A stretch of DNA of 10,735 nucleotides from Candidatus Micrarchaeum sp. (GCA_020723045.1 DYJQ01000002.1:31649-42383), one strand, 5' to 3'. Positions 1 to 7,824 are shown, numbered from the stretch's first letter. Numbers and translations: made by a program. The notes: generated from the sequence alone by a model not told the origin.

Positions 1-90
1 GCCCCGTCCCCCTTGCGACCATGCAAGGAGGGGCGGCCCCTTTAACCCTTGCGACTGCTTAGGGGCGCAGTGGTACATATCTTAGAGGCC
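1..90. other. GC-rich, repeat-bearing edge sequence of unknown nature
   Basis: This stretch is clearly richer in G+C than the genes beside it. A 10-base direct repeat (CCCTTGCGAC) occurs at 10-19 and 46-55. Bases 23-28 (GCAAGG) can pair either with 11-16 or with 47-52, so two mutually exclusive hairpins are possible; 30-33 and 37-40 also form a GGGG/CCCC stem. On the minus strand a TATA-like TTTAAATA (93-100) precedes it, and a reading frame from an ATG at 76-78 stays open to the window edge (26 codons). On the plus strand two frames end here (stops near 60-62 and 83-85). It could be the edge of a structured RNA gene, the first codons of a minus-strand gene, or the tail of a plus-strand gene. 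I see no tRNA, 5S, SRP or RNase P signature. Confidence 0.3.
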
Positions 91-97
91 TTTATTT

Positions 98-121
98 AAA
101 AAATACTTTTCATGATAAAAG
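98..121 (-). terminator. Hairpin plus T-run terminator of the ABC operon
   Basis: Two bases after the stop codon of the last permease gene (read on the minus strand), CTTTT (117-121) pairs with AAAAG (106-110) around a 6-base loop. The stem is followed by TA and six Ts (the A-run at 98-103). Archaeal transcription usually ends at T-rich tracts with or without a hairpin, so this is a good 3' end for the four-gene operon. The T-rich stretch 91-97 on the plus strand could likewise end a plus-strand transcript coming from the left. Confidence 0.55.
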
Positions 122-122
122 C

Positions 123-1340
123 CTAATAGTTGAGTGCCTCGACTGGCGGTATTTTAGATGCGTTGTATGCGGGGATCGCACCCGCAACAGCCCCTGTGAG
201 TGCGGAAAATACAATGACAATTATGACGAACAGCGGGTTTGCCATTGATGATATGCCGAAGTCTTTTACAATCTCAGAGATGCCTATTCCGATACCGCAT
301 CCAATTATGCCGCCAACCATGCCTATTATAACCGCTTCTATAACGAACAGCTTGAGTATCTCACCGCTCCTTGCACCGATTGATTTGAGCACGCCGATCT
401 CCCTCGTCCTCTCGAGCACGCTCATGAACATCGTATTTGAGATTCCTATACCGCCAACCACTGCGGATACGGATGATATAAGGAGAAGGAATAATGTGAG
501 TGTGCCTGTAATATCCTCTACAATTTTGTTGACGTAATCTGCAGTAATGACCGAGAAATCCTTATCCTCAGCCGTTACCTTGTGCTGTGCAATAAGCTGT
601 TCCTCTATGCGCTCCTTTATCATTTCAACATCATACCCCTCCTCACTCTCTATTATCATTGCAGATATCTCATTCTTCCCTATAGTTGATTTGAACAGCT
701 CCCTTCCTTCCCTTAAAGGTATGTAGATAGACTTATCATCCTGCTGTGAGAGGGATGTCCCCATCTTCTCTAATATCCCGACAACCCTAAACTCTTCCCC
801 CCCAATGTACATCTTGTTGTTTACTTTTATCTCATCCTTCCCGAATAGCTTATTTGCCGCATCATATCCCAGTACCACAACCCTCTGCTCATTGTTGTTG
901 AATATGCGGCCCGACTGGATTTTCATGTATTCAGGGTACATATCAAATACTTCGGTATCCCCAGCATAGACCGGTGCGGTTATCTTCTTATCCTTGAACT
1001 GCAAGCTTGTCCTTGAGTATATCCATCTCGCCACTTTTTTAACGCCGGGTATATTCCTTATTTTGTCATAATCCTTCTCGTAAAGCTTGCCGCTACTAGG
1101 TGCCTGCCCAATACTAAGGGATATGCCTCTCCCCTCTATGTTTACGGGAATCACCACCATGTAATTGCTTCCGAACCCTTCCAGTTGTTTGGTAATATCG
1201 TATCTTATCCCATCTCCTATCGAGACCAGCGATACAATCGTAGCAGTGCCTATAACTATCCCGATTATGGTGAGCCATGACTTCAGCTTCTGCGTGCGCA
1301 GGTATTTTATTGAGTATACGAACATATCGGTTAATTTCAT
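123..1340 (-). CDS. MacB/FtsX-type ABC transporter permease (second paralogue)
   Basis: Membrane permease half of an ABC system of the MacB/LolCE/FtsX kind. These proteins do not form a classical channel; they pass ATP-driven movements of the cytoplasmic ATPase to an extracellular domain. The 405-residue protein has TM1 at about 21-42 (after LKSWLT), a large outer domain to about 270 with the MacB-type SSGKLYEKDY segment, then three TM segments (about 280-303, 333-357, 369-390). The cytoplasmic coupling motif ERTREIGVLKSIGA is at 310-323, and the C-terminus (IPAYNASKIPPVEALNY) is typical of the family. I chose the ATG at 1338-1340, with GAGGGG 10 bases upstream; a GTG at 1356-1358 would add six residues. 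It is clearly homologous to the permease gene just upstream, which points to a heteromeric transporter. The substrate cannot be told. Confidence 0.9.
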   Translation of the reverse strand: MKLTDMFVYSIKYLRTQKLKSWLTIIGIVIGTATIVSLVSIGDGIRYDITKQLEGFGSNYMVVIPVNIEGRGISLSIGQAPSSGKLYEKDYDKIRNIPGVKKVARWIYSRTSLQFKDKKITAPVYAGDTEVFDMYPEYMKIQSGRIFNNNEQRVVVLGYDAANKLFGKDEIKVNNKMYIGGEEFRVVGILEKMGTSLSQQDDKSIYIPLREGRELFKSTIGKNEISAMIIESEEGYDVEMIKERIEEQLIAQHKVTAEDKDFSVITADYVNKIVEDITGTLTLFLLLISSVSAVVGGIGISNTMFMSVLERTREIGVLKSIGARSGEILKLFVIEAVIIGMVGGIIGCGIGIGISEIVKDFGISSMANPLFVIIVIVFSALTGAVAGAIPAYNASKIPPVEALNY

Positions 1341-1372
1341 ATCCCCATTACCCCTCACGTTTCAAATCCATA

Positions 1373-2584
1373 TCACTCATACCTCAACGCCTCGACTGCA
1401 GACACTTCAGATCCATTTCTTGCTGGTATCAGCCCTGCCAGCACTCCCACAGTAAATGCGAATATCATCGCGCCGAGCATAAGCTCCAACGTAACCTTGG
1501 TAGTGACACCGAACAGTGCAATTGCAAACGCGATGCCTGTCCCTACAATTACTCCAATTATCCCTCCCACCAAGCCTATTATGCCCGCCTCCAGGAGAAA
1601 CGCTATCAATATGTCTGACTTCTTTGCACCAACCGCTTTCATGACGCCTATCTCATGCGTCCTCTCCATTACTGCCATGAACATCGTATTAGATATCCCT
1701 ATAGCCCCAACTGCAAACGCTATCGCTGCGACTGCTCCAAGGAATATTGTCAGTATACCGATTATCGAATTGACCTGCTGGCCCAGTGCTTTTGGGGTGA
1801 TAACGCTGAAATCCTTCTCATCCTCCTGCACCTTATGGAGGTTCATCAGTGTCTCTTCAATCCCATCCCCCACTTCCTCCACATCATACCCCTCAGAAAC
1901 CAGCACTTTCAGCCCGCTTATCTCGTTTGGGAGCAGGAAATCCCTAAATATATCCTTGCCTTCATCAAAGTTTATGTACACAACATTGTCGAGGTTGGCA
2001 AATGAATTCCCCGTCTTCTCAAGGATGCCCAACACACGATATCTTCTCCCTGCTATGTCTATGTACGAGCCAACACTGACCTCTTCATCAAACGAATCCT
2101 TTGCAATGCTATGGCCGAGCACTGCAGTGGCCCTCTCGCCATCATCAAGAAACCGGCCCTCAGCCACATTTATTGTTGATATCTCTTGTATGGCACTTGG
2201 CTCAACTGCATATATTGTTGCTGTTATGAGCTTGTCCCTGTAACTCACACTTGCCCTGTTGCCTATGAGCTTTGCAACGTTCTGGACACCGGCCACTGCC
2301 TTAACTTTCATATAATCCTTCTCGAACAATTTGCCTGATGTTGCCATAAGACCTGACGGTGCGCCTAATGGTGCCTGCTCTATATTTATTGGGAGTATAA
2401 GTATCATGCGCGGGTCAAAGGATGCAAGCTGTTGGTTTACGCTTTCCTTGAGCCCCGTAGCAAGGCTTATCAGCACTATTATTGCAGCTATGCCAACCAC
2501 TATCCCCAGCACGGTAAGCCAAGTGCGCAGTTGCCTGTAGGTGAGGTTGCGAATGGCAAATTGCACTCTTTCTGCTAAATTCAT
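1373..2584 (-). CDS. MacB/FtsX-type ABC transporter permease (first paralogue)
   Basis: Second permease half of the same ABC system, 403 residues. TM1 spans about 21-44 after the basic NLTYRQLRTW stretch. An outer MacB-like periplasmic core domain fills about 45-270, including TSGKLFEKDY and a VLGHSIA segment. Three further TM segments follow at about 274-297, 326-357 and 368-387. The coupling helix ERTHEIGVMKAVGA lies at 307-320, and the protein ends in the family-typical VSAVEALRYE. It aligns over its whole length with the downstream permease (for example SGKL-EKDY, the ISNTMFM stretch after TM2, and the coupling helix), so the pair arose by tandem duplication. The stop codon lies 14-32 bases before the next start, so the genes are surely co-transcribed. 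The ATG at 2582-2584 has only a weak ribosome-binding site (GTGGTAA). Confidence 0.92.
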   Translation of the reverse strand: MNLAERVQFAIRNLTYRQLRTWLTVLGIVVGIAAIIVLISLATGLKESVNQQLASFDPRMILILPINIEQAPLGAPSGLMATSGKLFEKDYMKVKAVAGVQNVAKLIGNRASVSYRDKLITATIYAVEPSAIQEISTINVAEGRFLDDGERATAVLGHSIAKDSFDEEVSVGSYIDIAGRRYRVLGILEKTGNSFANLDNVVYINFDEGKDIFRDFLLPNEISGLKVLVSEGYDVEEVGDGIEETLMNLHKVQEDEKDFSVITPKALGQQVNSIIGILTIFLGAVAAIAFAVGAIGISNTMFMAVMERTHEIGVMKAVGAKKSDILIAFLLEAGIIGLVGGIIGVIVGTGIAFAIALFGVTTKVTLELMLGAMIFAFTVGVLAGLIPARNGSEVSAVEALRYE

Positions 2585-2636
2585 ATATTACCACTTTATG
2601 CAGGTGCACACGTCTATCCCCCGGCAGTACAGGTGC

Positions 2637-4109
2637 TTATCCCGACATGCCCTTTTTTCTTATGAAAAACCAGTAGGCCACTGCACCTATGATTACTACC
2701 GCAACAAGCACGCTCTCAATATTGATGTTGTTTTTAGCTGGCTGGTTGAGTACGTTCACGTTCGCCGTTACGTTTTTTGTTGCCCACTCACCGCTTGCGT
2801 CTCTGTATTTAACGGTGATGCTCATTGGATAGGTGCCGGGCAATACGTTTTTTACCCGTACTTTATACTGCACACTGCTGAAATCGTCCTTGTTGAGCCC
2901 GCCGATATACTGTTCCGGCTGTATGCTCAACAGCTCGAATGCCTCACTGTTGAATGTAGTGGTTGTGGCCTCTATGGGATATGAGCCAAGGTTTGAAACC
3001 GTTACGGAGATCGTGTGCTCGCCATCAATGTATAATGGGGCGGGTTTTGCCTCAAAATACACGCCAACATCAGCATTCGAGCTGACCTTGAGCGGCATGC
3101 TCTTCTCACCTTCGCGGTTCTCACTGTTCTCGATCCATTTCAGGTTGAGCGAGATTGACTTGCTACCTGGCTCGATGGCAGCCAGCACTGGCACTTCAAC
3201 GGCCTTTGTCTCGCCTCTCTTGAGGTCGCCAACCTTAAACTCGCTTATGCCGACTAGCTGGAAATTTGCGTCTGCAGTTGAGAATCTGAGGTTCTGTACA
3301 TCATCCCCCTCATTCTTAACCTCTATCTTGAGCGTATCGCTCCTCCCAGTAACAACAGAGCCCTCCTGCGTGAACACAAAATCTCCACTCTCTTTTCTTA
3401 TGCTTATGGGGAGGGAACGCGTTTCAGAGTATGAATTGCCAAGCTCATCTTCATACGCCAGTGTGAACTGTATCTTCTGCGCCCCTTCCTCTGCACTCCT
3501 CGCATCTATGGTTACGGGTATGCTTGCGTTGTCATCCAGCCTGTCGATGTATATCACGTCTTGGTTGAGGAAGCCAATACCGCTGTTTGCTATCGAGATG
3601 TATACCTTTTTTGCAGTGCCACCATTATTTTTCACTGTAATTGTCTCCTCGCCGACCTCGCTTATCTGGCTCCTTTCCATAGACAGCTGGAGTGCAGGCG
3701 GGTTCACTACTTTGATTGTTGCAAGCACTTTCTTGTGCACGGACTCCATCCCGCCAGAGCTCTTTGCTACTTGGCCGTATATATCAAGGTTTATAGGGTA
3801 TATGCCAGTAGGCGCCCAACCCTCAACCTTGAATGGTATTGAAAGTGTGAGTGCTGCCCCTTCGCTTAGGTCGCCAACCGCGATTTCACGCTCCATTGTT
3901 ATGTATGACCCCGGTGTTATCTCTATTTTTATGCCCTCAGCGCTGTTTGAGATGTCCTGATTTGTGACGATTATATTTACTGTCCCAAACTCGCCGGGTT
4001 TTACCTGTACCGGTGAGACTGAATAATTCGCTATGGAGAATGAAGCGAACACTCCTGGCAGGAGGAGAAGAAGCATTAGCAGTTGCATGCCCAAAATGTT
4101 CTTGTTCAT
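2637..4109 (-). CDS. Exported, C-terminally anchored protein with four Ig-like repeats (COG1361/NEW3-like)
   Basis: A 490-residue surface protein. Residues 1-22 are a signal peptide (short Lys-containing head, then a run of Leu, ending PGVFA before SFS). Residues about 466-482 are a TM helix followed by RKKG, so the bulk faces outside with a short cytoplasmic tail. Between them lie four beta-rich repeats of about 100 residues (about 24-135, 138-236, 240-343, 346-455). Each has the pattern of a hydrophobic strand, a polar turn, then I-V-V-N/K-N-x-G, as in the CARDB/NEW3 domains of archaeal S-layer-related COG1361 proteins. It lies between the ABC ATPase and the permeases, 39 and 52 bases from its neighbours, with a good Shine-Dalgarno GAGG 8 bases before the ATG. 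COG1361 proteins beside MacB-like ABC genes are known in archaea; their job is not established. An extracellular partner or adaptor of the permeases is my inference. Confidence 0.85.
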   Translation of the reverse strand: MNKNILGMQLLMLLLLLPGVFASFSIANYSVSPVQVKPGEFGTVNIIVTNQDISNSAEGIKIEITPGSYITMEREIAVGDLSEGAALTLSIPFKVEGWAPTGIYPINLDIYGQVAKSSGGMESVHKKVLATIKVVNPPALQLSMERSQISEVGEETITVKNNGGTAKKVYISIANSGIGFLNQDVIYIDRLDDNASIPVTIDARSAEEGAQKIQFTLAYEDELGNSYSETRSLPISIRKESGDFVFTQEGSVVTGRSDTLKIEVKNEGDDVQNLRFSTADANFQLVGISEFKVGDLKRGETKAVEVPVLAAIEPGSKSISLNLKWIENSENREGEKSMPLKVSSNADVGVYFEAKPAPLYIDGEHTISVTVSNLGSYPIEATTTTFNSEAFELLSIQPEQYIGGLNKDDFSSVQYKVRVKNVLPGTYPMSITVKYRDASGEWATKNVTANVNVLNQPAKNNINIESVLVAVVIIGAVAYWFFIRKKGMSG

Positions 4110-4148
4110 ATCATACGCCTCATATTAAGTATAATCCTTGGCTGGAAT

Positions 4149-4901
4149 TCAGTCCTTGCTTCCGTACGTTCTTTTGCGTCTTTTAACCAGCCGTTCCTCT
4201 TCCAGCACGCGGCCGTCCTTTATCTTTATCACTCTATCCGCACAGCCTGCGATCCCCTCATCATGCGTTACCACGATGAGCGTCTTGCCTCTCCTGTGCA
4301 AATCATCAAATATCTCAACCACTTCAGTGCTGGTTTTTGAATCGAGGTTGCCGGTGGGTTCATCTGCAAGTATGATGGGCGGGTCGTTTGCAAGCGCGCG
4401 TGCAATCGCCACCCTCTGCCGCTGGCCGCCGCTCAGTTGGCTTGGCTTATGGCCGGCCCTGTTCTCCATCCCCAATTGTGTGAGCAGTTCCATCGCACGT
4501 TCCTCGCGTTCTTCTCTTGGCGCATTGTATATCATCATCGGCAGCATCACATTCTCGAGTGCGGTGAGGCTGGGGATTAGGTTAAATGTCTGGAATACGA
4601 ACCCGATCTTCTTCCCCCGTATGTATGCCCTCTCGTCATCGCTCATCTCTTCTGTGCAATGGCCATCCAGGCATATCTTTCCGCTTGTTGGCTTGTCAAG
4701 CAGTCCCATCATGTGGAGTAGCGTGCTCTTGCCGCTCCCGCTCGGCCCAAGTATGCTTATGTGCTCGCCTTCGTTGACGTGCATCGAAAGGCCCTGCAGT
4801 GCATTCACCGTCACTCCCTCTCCCATTATGTATGTCTTGCACACGTTCTTAAGCTCGATCATTTTCTTGGTGTTTTCATCACTTTTATAGTGCCTCTCCA
4901 T
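4149..4901 (-). CDS. ABC transporter ATP-binding protein, MacB/LolD family
   Basis: Cytoplasmic ATPase that drives the two permeases of this operon. All nucleotide-binding motifs are present in its 250 residues: Walker A GPSGSGKST at 52-60, Q-loop Gln104 in FVFQTFNLIP, signature LSGGQRQRVAIARAL from 156, Walker B IILADEPTGNLD at 176-187 with catalytic Glu181, and the switch His213 in VVTHD. The sequence MGLLDKPTSG and the phrase FNLIPSLTALENV are typical of the MacB/LolD/FtsE group rather than of importers. The C-terminus is basic (VKRRKRTYGSKD). It is the first gene of the operon. I chose the ATG at 4899-4901 because GGTGAGG (4907-4913) sits 5 bases before it; the inner ATG at Met14, where many homologues begin, has no Shine-Dalgarno sequence. 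Confidence 0.95.
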   Translation of the reverse strand: MERHYKSDENTKKMIELKNVCKTYIMGEGVTVNALQGLSMHVNEGEHISILGPSGSGKSTLLHMMGLLDKPTSGKICLDGHCTEEMSDDERAYIRGKKIGFVFQTFNLIPSLTALENVMLPMMIYNAPREEREERAMELLTQLGMENRAGHKPSQLSGGQRQRVAIARALANDPPIILADEPTGNLDSKTSTEVVEIFDDLHRRGKTLIVVTHDEGIAGCADRVIKIKDGRVLEEERLVKRRKRTYGSKD

Positions 4902-4906
4902 TCGGT

Positions 4907-4959
4907 CCTCACCCCGTCGCAGTGCCCTCTTTCATTCATTCCCGCTATTCATTATTTAC
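4907..4959 (-). promoter_or_regulatory. Likely promoter and ribosome-binding site of the ABC operon
   Basis: Read on the minus strand, a TATA-like GTAAATAAT lies at 4951-4959, which would place transcription start near 4927-4932. The strong Shine-Dalgarno GGTGAGG is at 4907-4913, 5 bases before the ATG. The leader would be about 28 bases. The other AT-rich element, at 4982-4998, could serve either strand. Assignment is by motif and spacing only. Confidence 0.45.
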
Positions 4960-4981
4960 GGCCCACTATCTGATTGCTTAG

Positions 4982-5059
4982 TTTTATAACTTTTATGTGC
5001 CTAAAGGGTTTTCACTAGTTATATCCAGTTGCTATTAATAAAACAAATCCAAAGAGGTG
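4982..5059 (+). promoter_or_regulatory. Thermosome promoter region and ribosome-binding site
   Basis: Two TATA-like candidates are present: TTTTATAAC at 4982-4990 (start near 5012, leader about 54 bases) and GTTATAT at 5018-5024 (start near 5047, leader about 19 bases). GAGGTG at 5054-5059 is a strong Shine-Dalgarno sequence 6 bases before the ATG at 5066. It decides the start, because the in-frame GTG at 5057 is part of this site. I looked for a CTAAC-N5-GTTAG-type heat-shock operator, as described in Archaeoglobus, and did not find one; only a short ACTAGT palindrome is seen at about 5014-5019. Confidence 0.5.
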
Positions 5060-5065
5060 TATAGA

Positions 5066-6721
5066 ATGACAGGTGCAAACATGAATGGACAGCAGGTTTT
5101 GGTTTTGCCTGAGGGCTCTACACGGATGATAGGCCGCGACGCGCAGAGGACCAACATTGCAGTGGCATATGCGGTTGCAAGTGCGGTGCGCACCACACTC
5201 GGCCCCAAGGGGATGGATAAGATGCTCGTGAGCGACTTGGGCGATATCGTGATAACAAATGATGGTGCGACTATACTTGAGGAGATGAACCTTGAGCATC
5301 CCGCTGGCAAATTGATGGTGGAGGTCGCAAAGGCGCAGGATAAGGAGGTTGGGGATGGCACGACGACTGCGGCTGCAATCGCAGGAGAACTCCTGAAGAA
5401 TGCCGGCGATTTGCTCGATCAGAATATACACGCGAGCACGATCGTGAAAGGGTATAAAACAGCTGCGGATAAGGCGGCAGAATTCCTCGGGAAGGTGGGT
5501 GAGAAGGTATCGCTCGCTGATAAGCAGACTCTCGTTAAAATCGCGGAGGTCTCACTCGGCTCGAAGAGTGCGGGTGTGGGCTCATCGAAATCGCACCTTG
5601 CAAAACTCGTGGTGGATGCGATAGGCATGGTTGCGGATGAGCGGGACGGCACGATTGATGTGGATATAGAGCAGATAAAGATTGAGAAAAAGGAGGGTGG
5701 CAATACGGATGATACCGCGCTCATAAAGGGTATTCTTGTTGATAAGGAGGTTGTGCATACGGGTATGCCCAAGGAAGTGAAGGACGCAAAAGTGGCGCTC
5801 ATTGATACTGCTCTCGAGATTGAGAAGCCTGAGACGGATACTAAGATTGAGATTACTTCACCAGACCAGTTGACTGCATTCCTCAAACAGGAGGAGGATA
5901 TGCTGAGGGGGATGGTGGAGAAGGTCGCGGCTAGTGGCGCGAATGTGGTGTTCTGCCAGAAAGGTATTGATGATGTGGCACAGCACTTCCTTGCAAAGAG
6001 AGGGATTGCGGCGGTGCGCAGGGTGAAGAAGAGCGATATGGAGAAGCTGGCCCGCGCAACTGGTGCAAAGATCATAACGAGTCTCGACGACATAAGCAAG
6101 GGCGACCTTGGGTATGCAGGTGTTGTTGAGGAGAAAAAGATCGGTGGCGAGGCAATGGTGTTCGTAAAGGACTGCAAGAACCCCAAGAGTGTTACGATAT
6201 TCGTGAGGGGTGGGAGCGAGCATGTCGTCAACGAAGCAGAGAGGGCCATAAAAGACAGTATCGGTGCAGTGACGAGTGCGGTTGAGGATGGTATGTACGT
6301 ATGGGGAGGCGGCAGTGTTGAGATGGAGCTTGCAGAGAAGCTGCGTGCATATGCACGTGAGATAGGCGGCCGTGAGCAACTCGCGGTTGAGGCGTTCGCC
6401 CGGGCGCTCGAGGTTATCCCGAAGACGCTTGCGGAGAGTGCGGGTATGGACGCGATAGATACGCTCGTATCACTCAGAGCAAAGCATAACGAGGGTAATA
6501 AGTTTATGGGTGTTGATGTCCATACGGGTAAGATCAATGATATGAACAAGCTGGGTGTGATTGAGCCGCTCAAAGTAAAGAGGCAGGCCATCTCGAGTGC
6601 ATCAGAAGCTGCGGAGATGATACTCCGCATTGATGATGTGATCGCGAGCAAGGGCAGGAGCAAGATGCCACCCGGTGGTATGCCCGGTGGTGAGATGGGC
6701 GGTATGGGCGGTATGGAATAA
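5066..6721 (+). CDS. thsA: Thermosome subunit (group II chaperonin)
   Basis: Subunit of the archaeal ATP-driven folding chamber related to eukaryotic CCT, acting in the cytoplasm with a built-in lid and no GroES. The 551 residues match the usual family length of about 540-560. Visible signatures are RTTLGPKGMDKML from residue 42, NDGATIL at 65-71, the phosphate-binding GDGTTT from 96, the VEDG Asp408 that activates water for ATP hydrolysis, and WGGGSVEMELA from 413. The C-terminus is the characteristic flexible Gly/Met tail (GGMPGGEMGGMGGM), which points into the cavity. It is a single gene here, monocistronic by context: divergent from the ABC operon and convergent with the protease gene. 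Whether the genome has a second subunit cannot be seen. The subunit letter in the symbol is conventional. Confidence 0.98.
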   Translation: MTGANMNGQQVLVLPEGSTRMIGRDAQRTNIAVAYAVASAVRTTLGPKGMDKMLVSDLGDIVITNDGATILEEMNLEHPAGKLMVEVAKAQDKEVGDGTTTAAAIAGELLKNAGDLLDQNIHASTIVKGYKTAADKAAEFLGKVGEKVSLADKQTLVKIAEVSLGSKSAGVGSSKSHLAKLVVDAIGMVADERDGTIDVDIEQIKIEKKEGGNTDDTALIKGILVDKEVVHTGMPKEVKDAKVALIDTALEIEKPETDTKIEITSPDQLTAFLKQEEDMLRGMVEKVAASGANVVFCQKGIDDVAQHFLAKRGIAAVRRVKKSDMEKLARATGAKIITSLDDISKGDLGYAGVVEEKKIGGEAMVFVKDCKNPKSVTIFVRGGSEHVVNEAERAIKDSIGAVTSAVEDGMYVWGGGSVEMELAEKLRAYAREIGGREQLAVEAFARALEVIPKTLAESAGMDAIDTLVSLRAKHNEGNKFMGVDVHTGKINDMNKLGVIEPLKVKRQAISSASEAAEMILRIDDVIASKGRSKMPPGGMPGGEMGGMGGME

Positions 6722-6722
6722 A

Positions 6723-6741
6723 TTTATTTTCACTCTTTTTG
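6723..6741 (+). terminator. T-rich terminator of the thermosome gene
   Basis: Immediately after the TAA stop comes a T-rich tract (TTTATTTT, then CACTC, then TTTTT), which fits the U-tract terminators of archaea. It extends into the last codons of the convergent protease gene. No hairpin is obvious. Confidence 0.5.
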
Positions 6742-7755
6742 CATACTGCTGTTTTCTGTTTTTTTCTCTATAACTTCACTGGCTCGTGCACTCTTTTTGG
6801 AATAGTATATTAAGTATACCACAACGATTATGAGTGCAATAACCAACAGTGGGCTGAATATGTAATAATTCAGCACAAGGCTTTTTACGCCTACGATATC
6901 AACGATAGCTAGGATGTTGAATGCGGTGTGCACGAGTGCGGCAATGAATACGGCGGTGGAAACAAGCAGCAGGCTCATGCTGCCAAAGTTAACTTTTATC
7001 TTGCCCAGTACCGCGCCGCCTATTGCTGTGAATGCGCCGTGCGCGATGGTATTGTACAGCGCCCTGAATATGAGGAGGTCGAGCGAGTATGCAGGTATTT
7101 TAGTGATGATGTAGAATAGGTTCTCAGTCAGTGCAAACCCCGCGCCTATCGAGAACCCTATGAGCAGGCCGTCTAGCGGTCCCCTGAACAGTCTGTGCCC
7201 CGTGAATGCGACCACACCAACCATTTTTAGTATCTCCTCAAGAAACGGTACGAGTGAGAGCAGTACTATTGCGCCAAGCGTAGGGTCGATGAATTCATTC
7301 AGCCATATGCCGAGGAATGAGTTTATGAAGAATGCGGCGAGTGCGCACAGCACTCCATAACTCATCGAGCCCATAATGAACCGCAAGGGTTCTCTCAATC
7401 TTCCTTCAAGCAGCCATACTGTAAACGGGTCGAATAGTGCAAAGAATATTATGAGTGAGAATGCGAACATCAGCCAGTCGTAGGCTATGAGCTGTTGTTG
7501 GGTGGTGAACAGGAGCGAAACGAGAAAGAGCGAGCAGATACCGAGTGAGAGTATCCAGAAGAGTGGGTGGAGCAGTATGAGTGCAATCTCTGCACTCATA
7601 GGTATTTCCGCAATGCTGGGTAGTATGAGGTCTTTTAGTGTAAGCACGCCTTTTGTGTGAAGGGCTATATACACTATCCATATGATGAGTGTAGCAGTTG
7701 CGAGTGCAAGGTATAATGAGAGGCCGATGTAATCCACAAAGAAGAGATTGTGCAT
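6730..7755 (-). CDS. PrsW-family intramembrane protease (multi-pass)
   Basis: Membrane protein of 341 residues with about eight hydrophobic segments. The conserved PrsW/CPBP-like motifs are in order: FLEEILK with Glu173-Glu174, ALTENLFY with Glu211, IAHGAFTAIGG with His239, and LVHTAFNI with His276, each in or next to a membrane segment. The tail (from about 320, KKSARASEVIEKK) is hydrophilic. In Bacillus subtilis PrsW makes the first cut in the anti-sigma factor RsiW; archaeal members have no sigma factor to control and their substrates are unknown. The start is uncertain. I chose the ATG at 7753-7755, just before TM1. A TTG at 7846-7848 would add 31 residues but runs through the 23-base-period repeat, which is not a multiple of three and looks non-coding. 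A GTG at 7735-7737 is a shorter option. It diverges from rtcB and converges with the thermosome gene. Confidence 0.85.
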   Translation of the reverse strand: MHNLFFVDYIGLSLYLALATATLIIWIVYIALHTKGVLTLKDLILPSIAEIPMSAEIALILLHPLFWILSLGICSLFLVSLLFTTQQQLIAYDWLMFAFSLIIFFALFDPFTVWLLEGRLREPLRFIMGSMSYGVLCALAAFFINSFLGIWLNEFIDPTLGAIVLLSLVPFLEEILKMVGVVAFTGHRLFRGPLDGLLIGFSIGAGFALTENLFYIITKIPAYSLDLLIFRALYNTIAHGAFTAIGGAVLGKIKVNFGSMSLLLVSTAVFIAALVHTAFNILAIVDIVGVKSLVLNYYIFSPLLVIALIIVVVYLIYYSKKSARASEVIEKKTENSSMQKE

Positions 7756-7773
7756 GCATTTTAATATGCTTAT

Positions 7774-7816
7774 GCCTTGTTGCGAATGCACTGCAGGCCT
7801 TGTTGTGAATACACTG
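7774..7816. repeat. Tandem 20-base near-repeat between protease gene and rtcB
   Basis: The 20-mers GCCTTGTTGCGAATGCACTG (7774-7793) and GCCTTGTTGTGAATACACTG (7797-7816) differ at only two positions and are spaced 23 bases start to start, close to two helical turns. The pair lies in the divergent gap between the protease start and rtcB, and the second copy ends 8 bases before the rtcB TATA box. That is where an archaeal activator or repressor would bind. The regulator is unknown. Confidence 0.75.
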
Positions 7817-7824
7817 AATGCAAG

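Noticed and set aside
2833..3960. Plus-strand open frame of 375 codons opposite the repeat protein gene
   Set aside because: Ser-rich shadow frame. The minus-strand frame has a signal peptide, repeats, a TM anchor and a ribosome-binding site.
5057..5065. GTG start of the thermosome gene three codons upstream
   Set aside because: This GTG is part of the Shine-Dalgarno GAGGTG that serves the ATG at 5066.
5419..6663. Long open frame antisense to the thermosome gene (414 codons)
   Set aside because: Ser/Ala/Pro/Leu-rich composition with no family motifs. It is a by-product of the codon use of the thermosome gene, whose own motifs are intact throughout.
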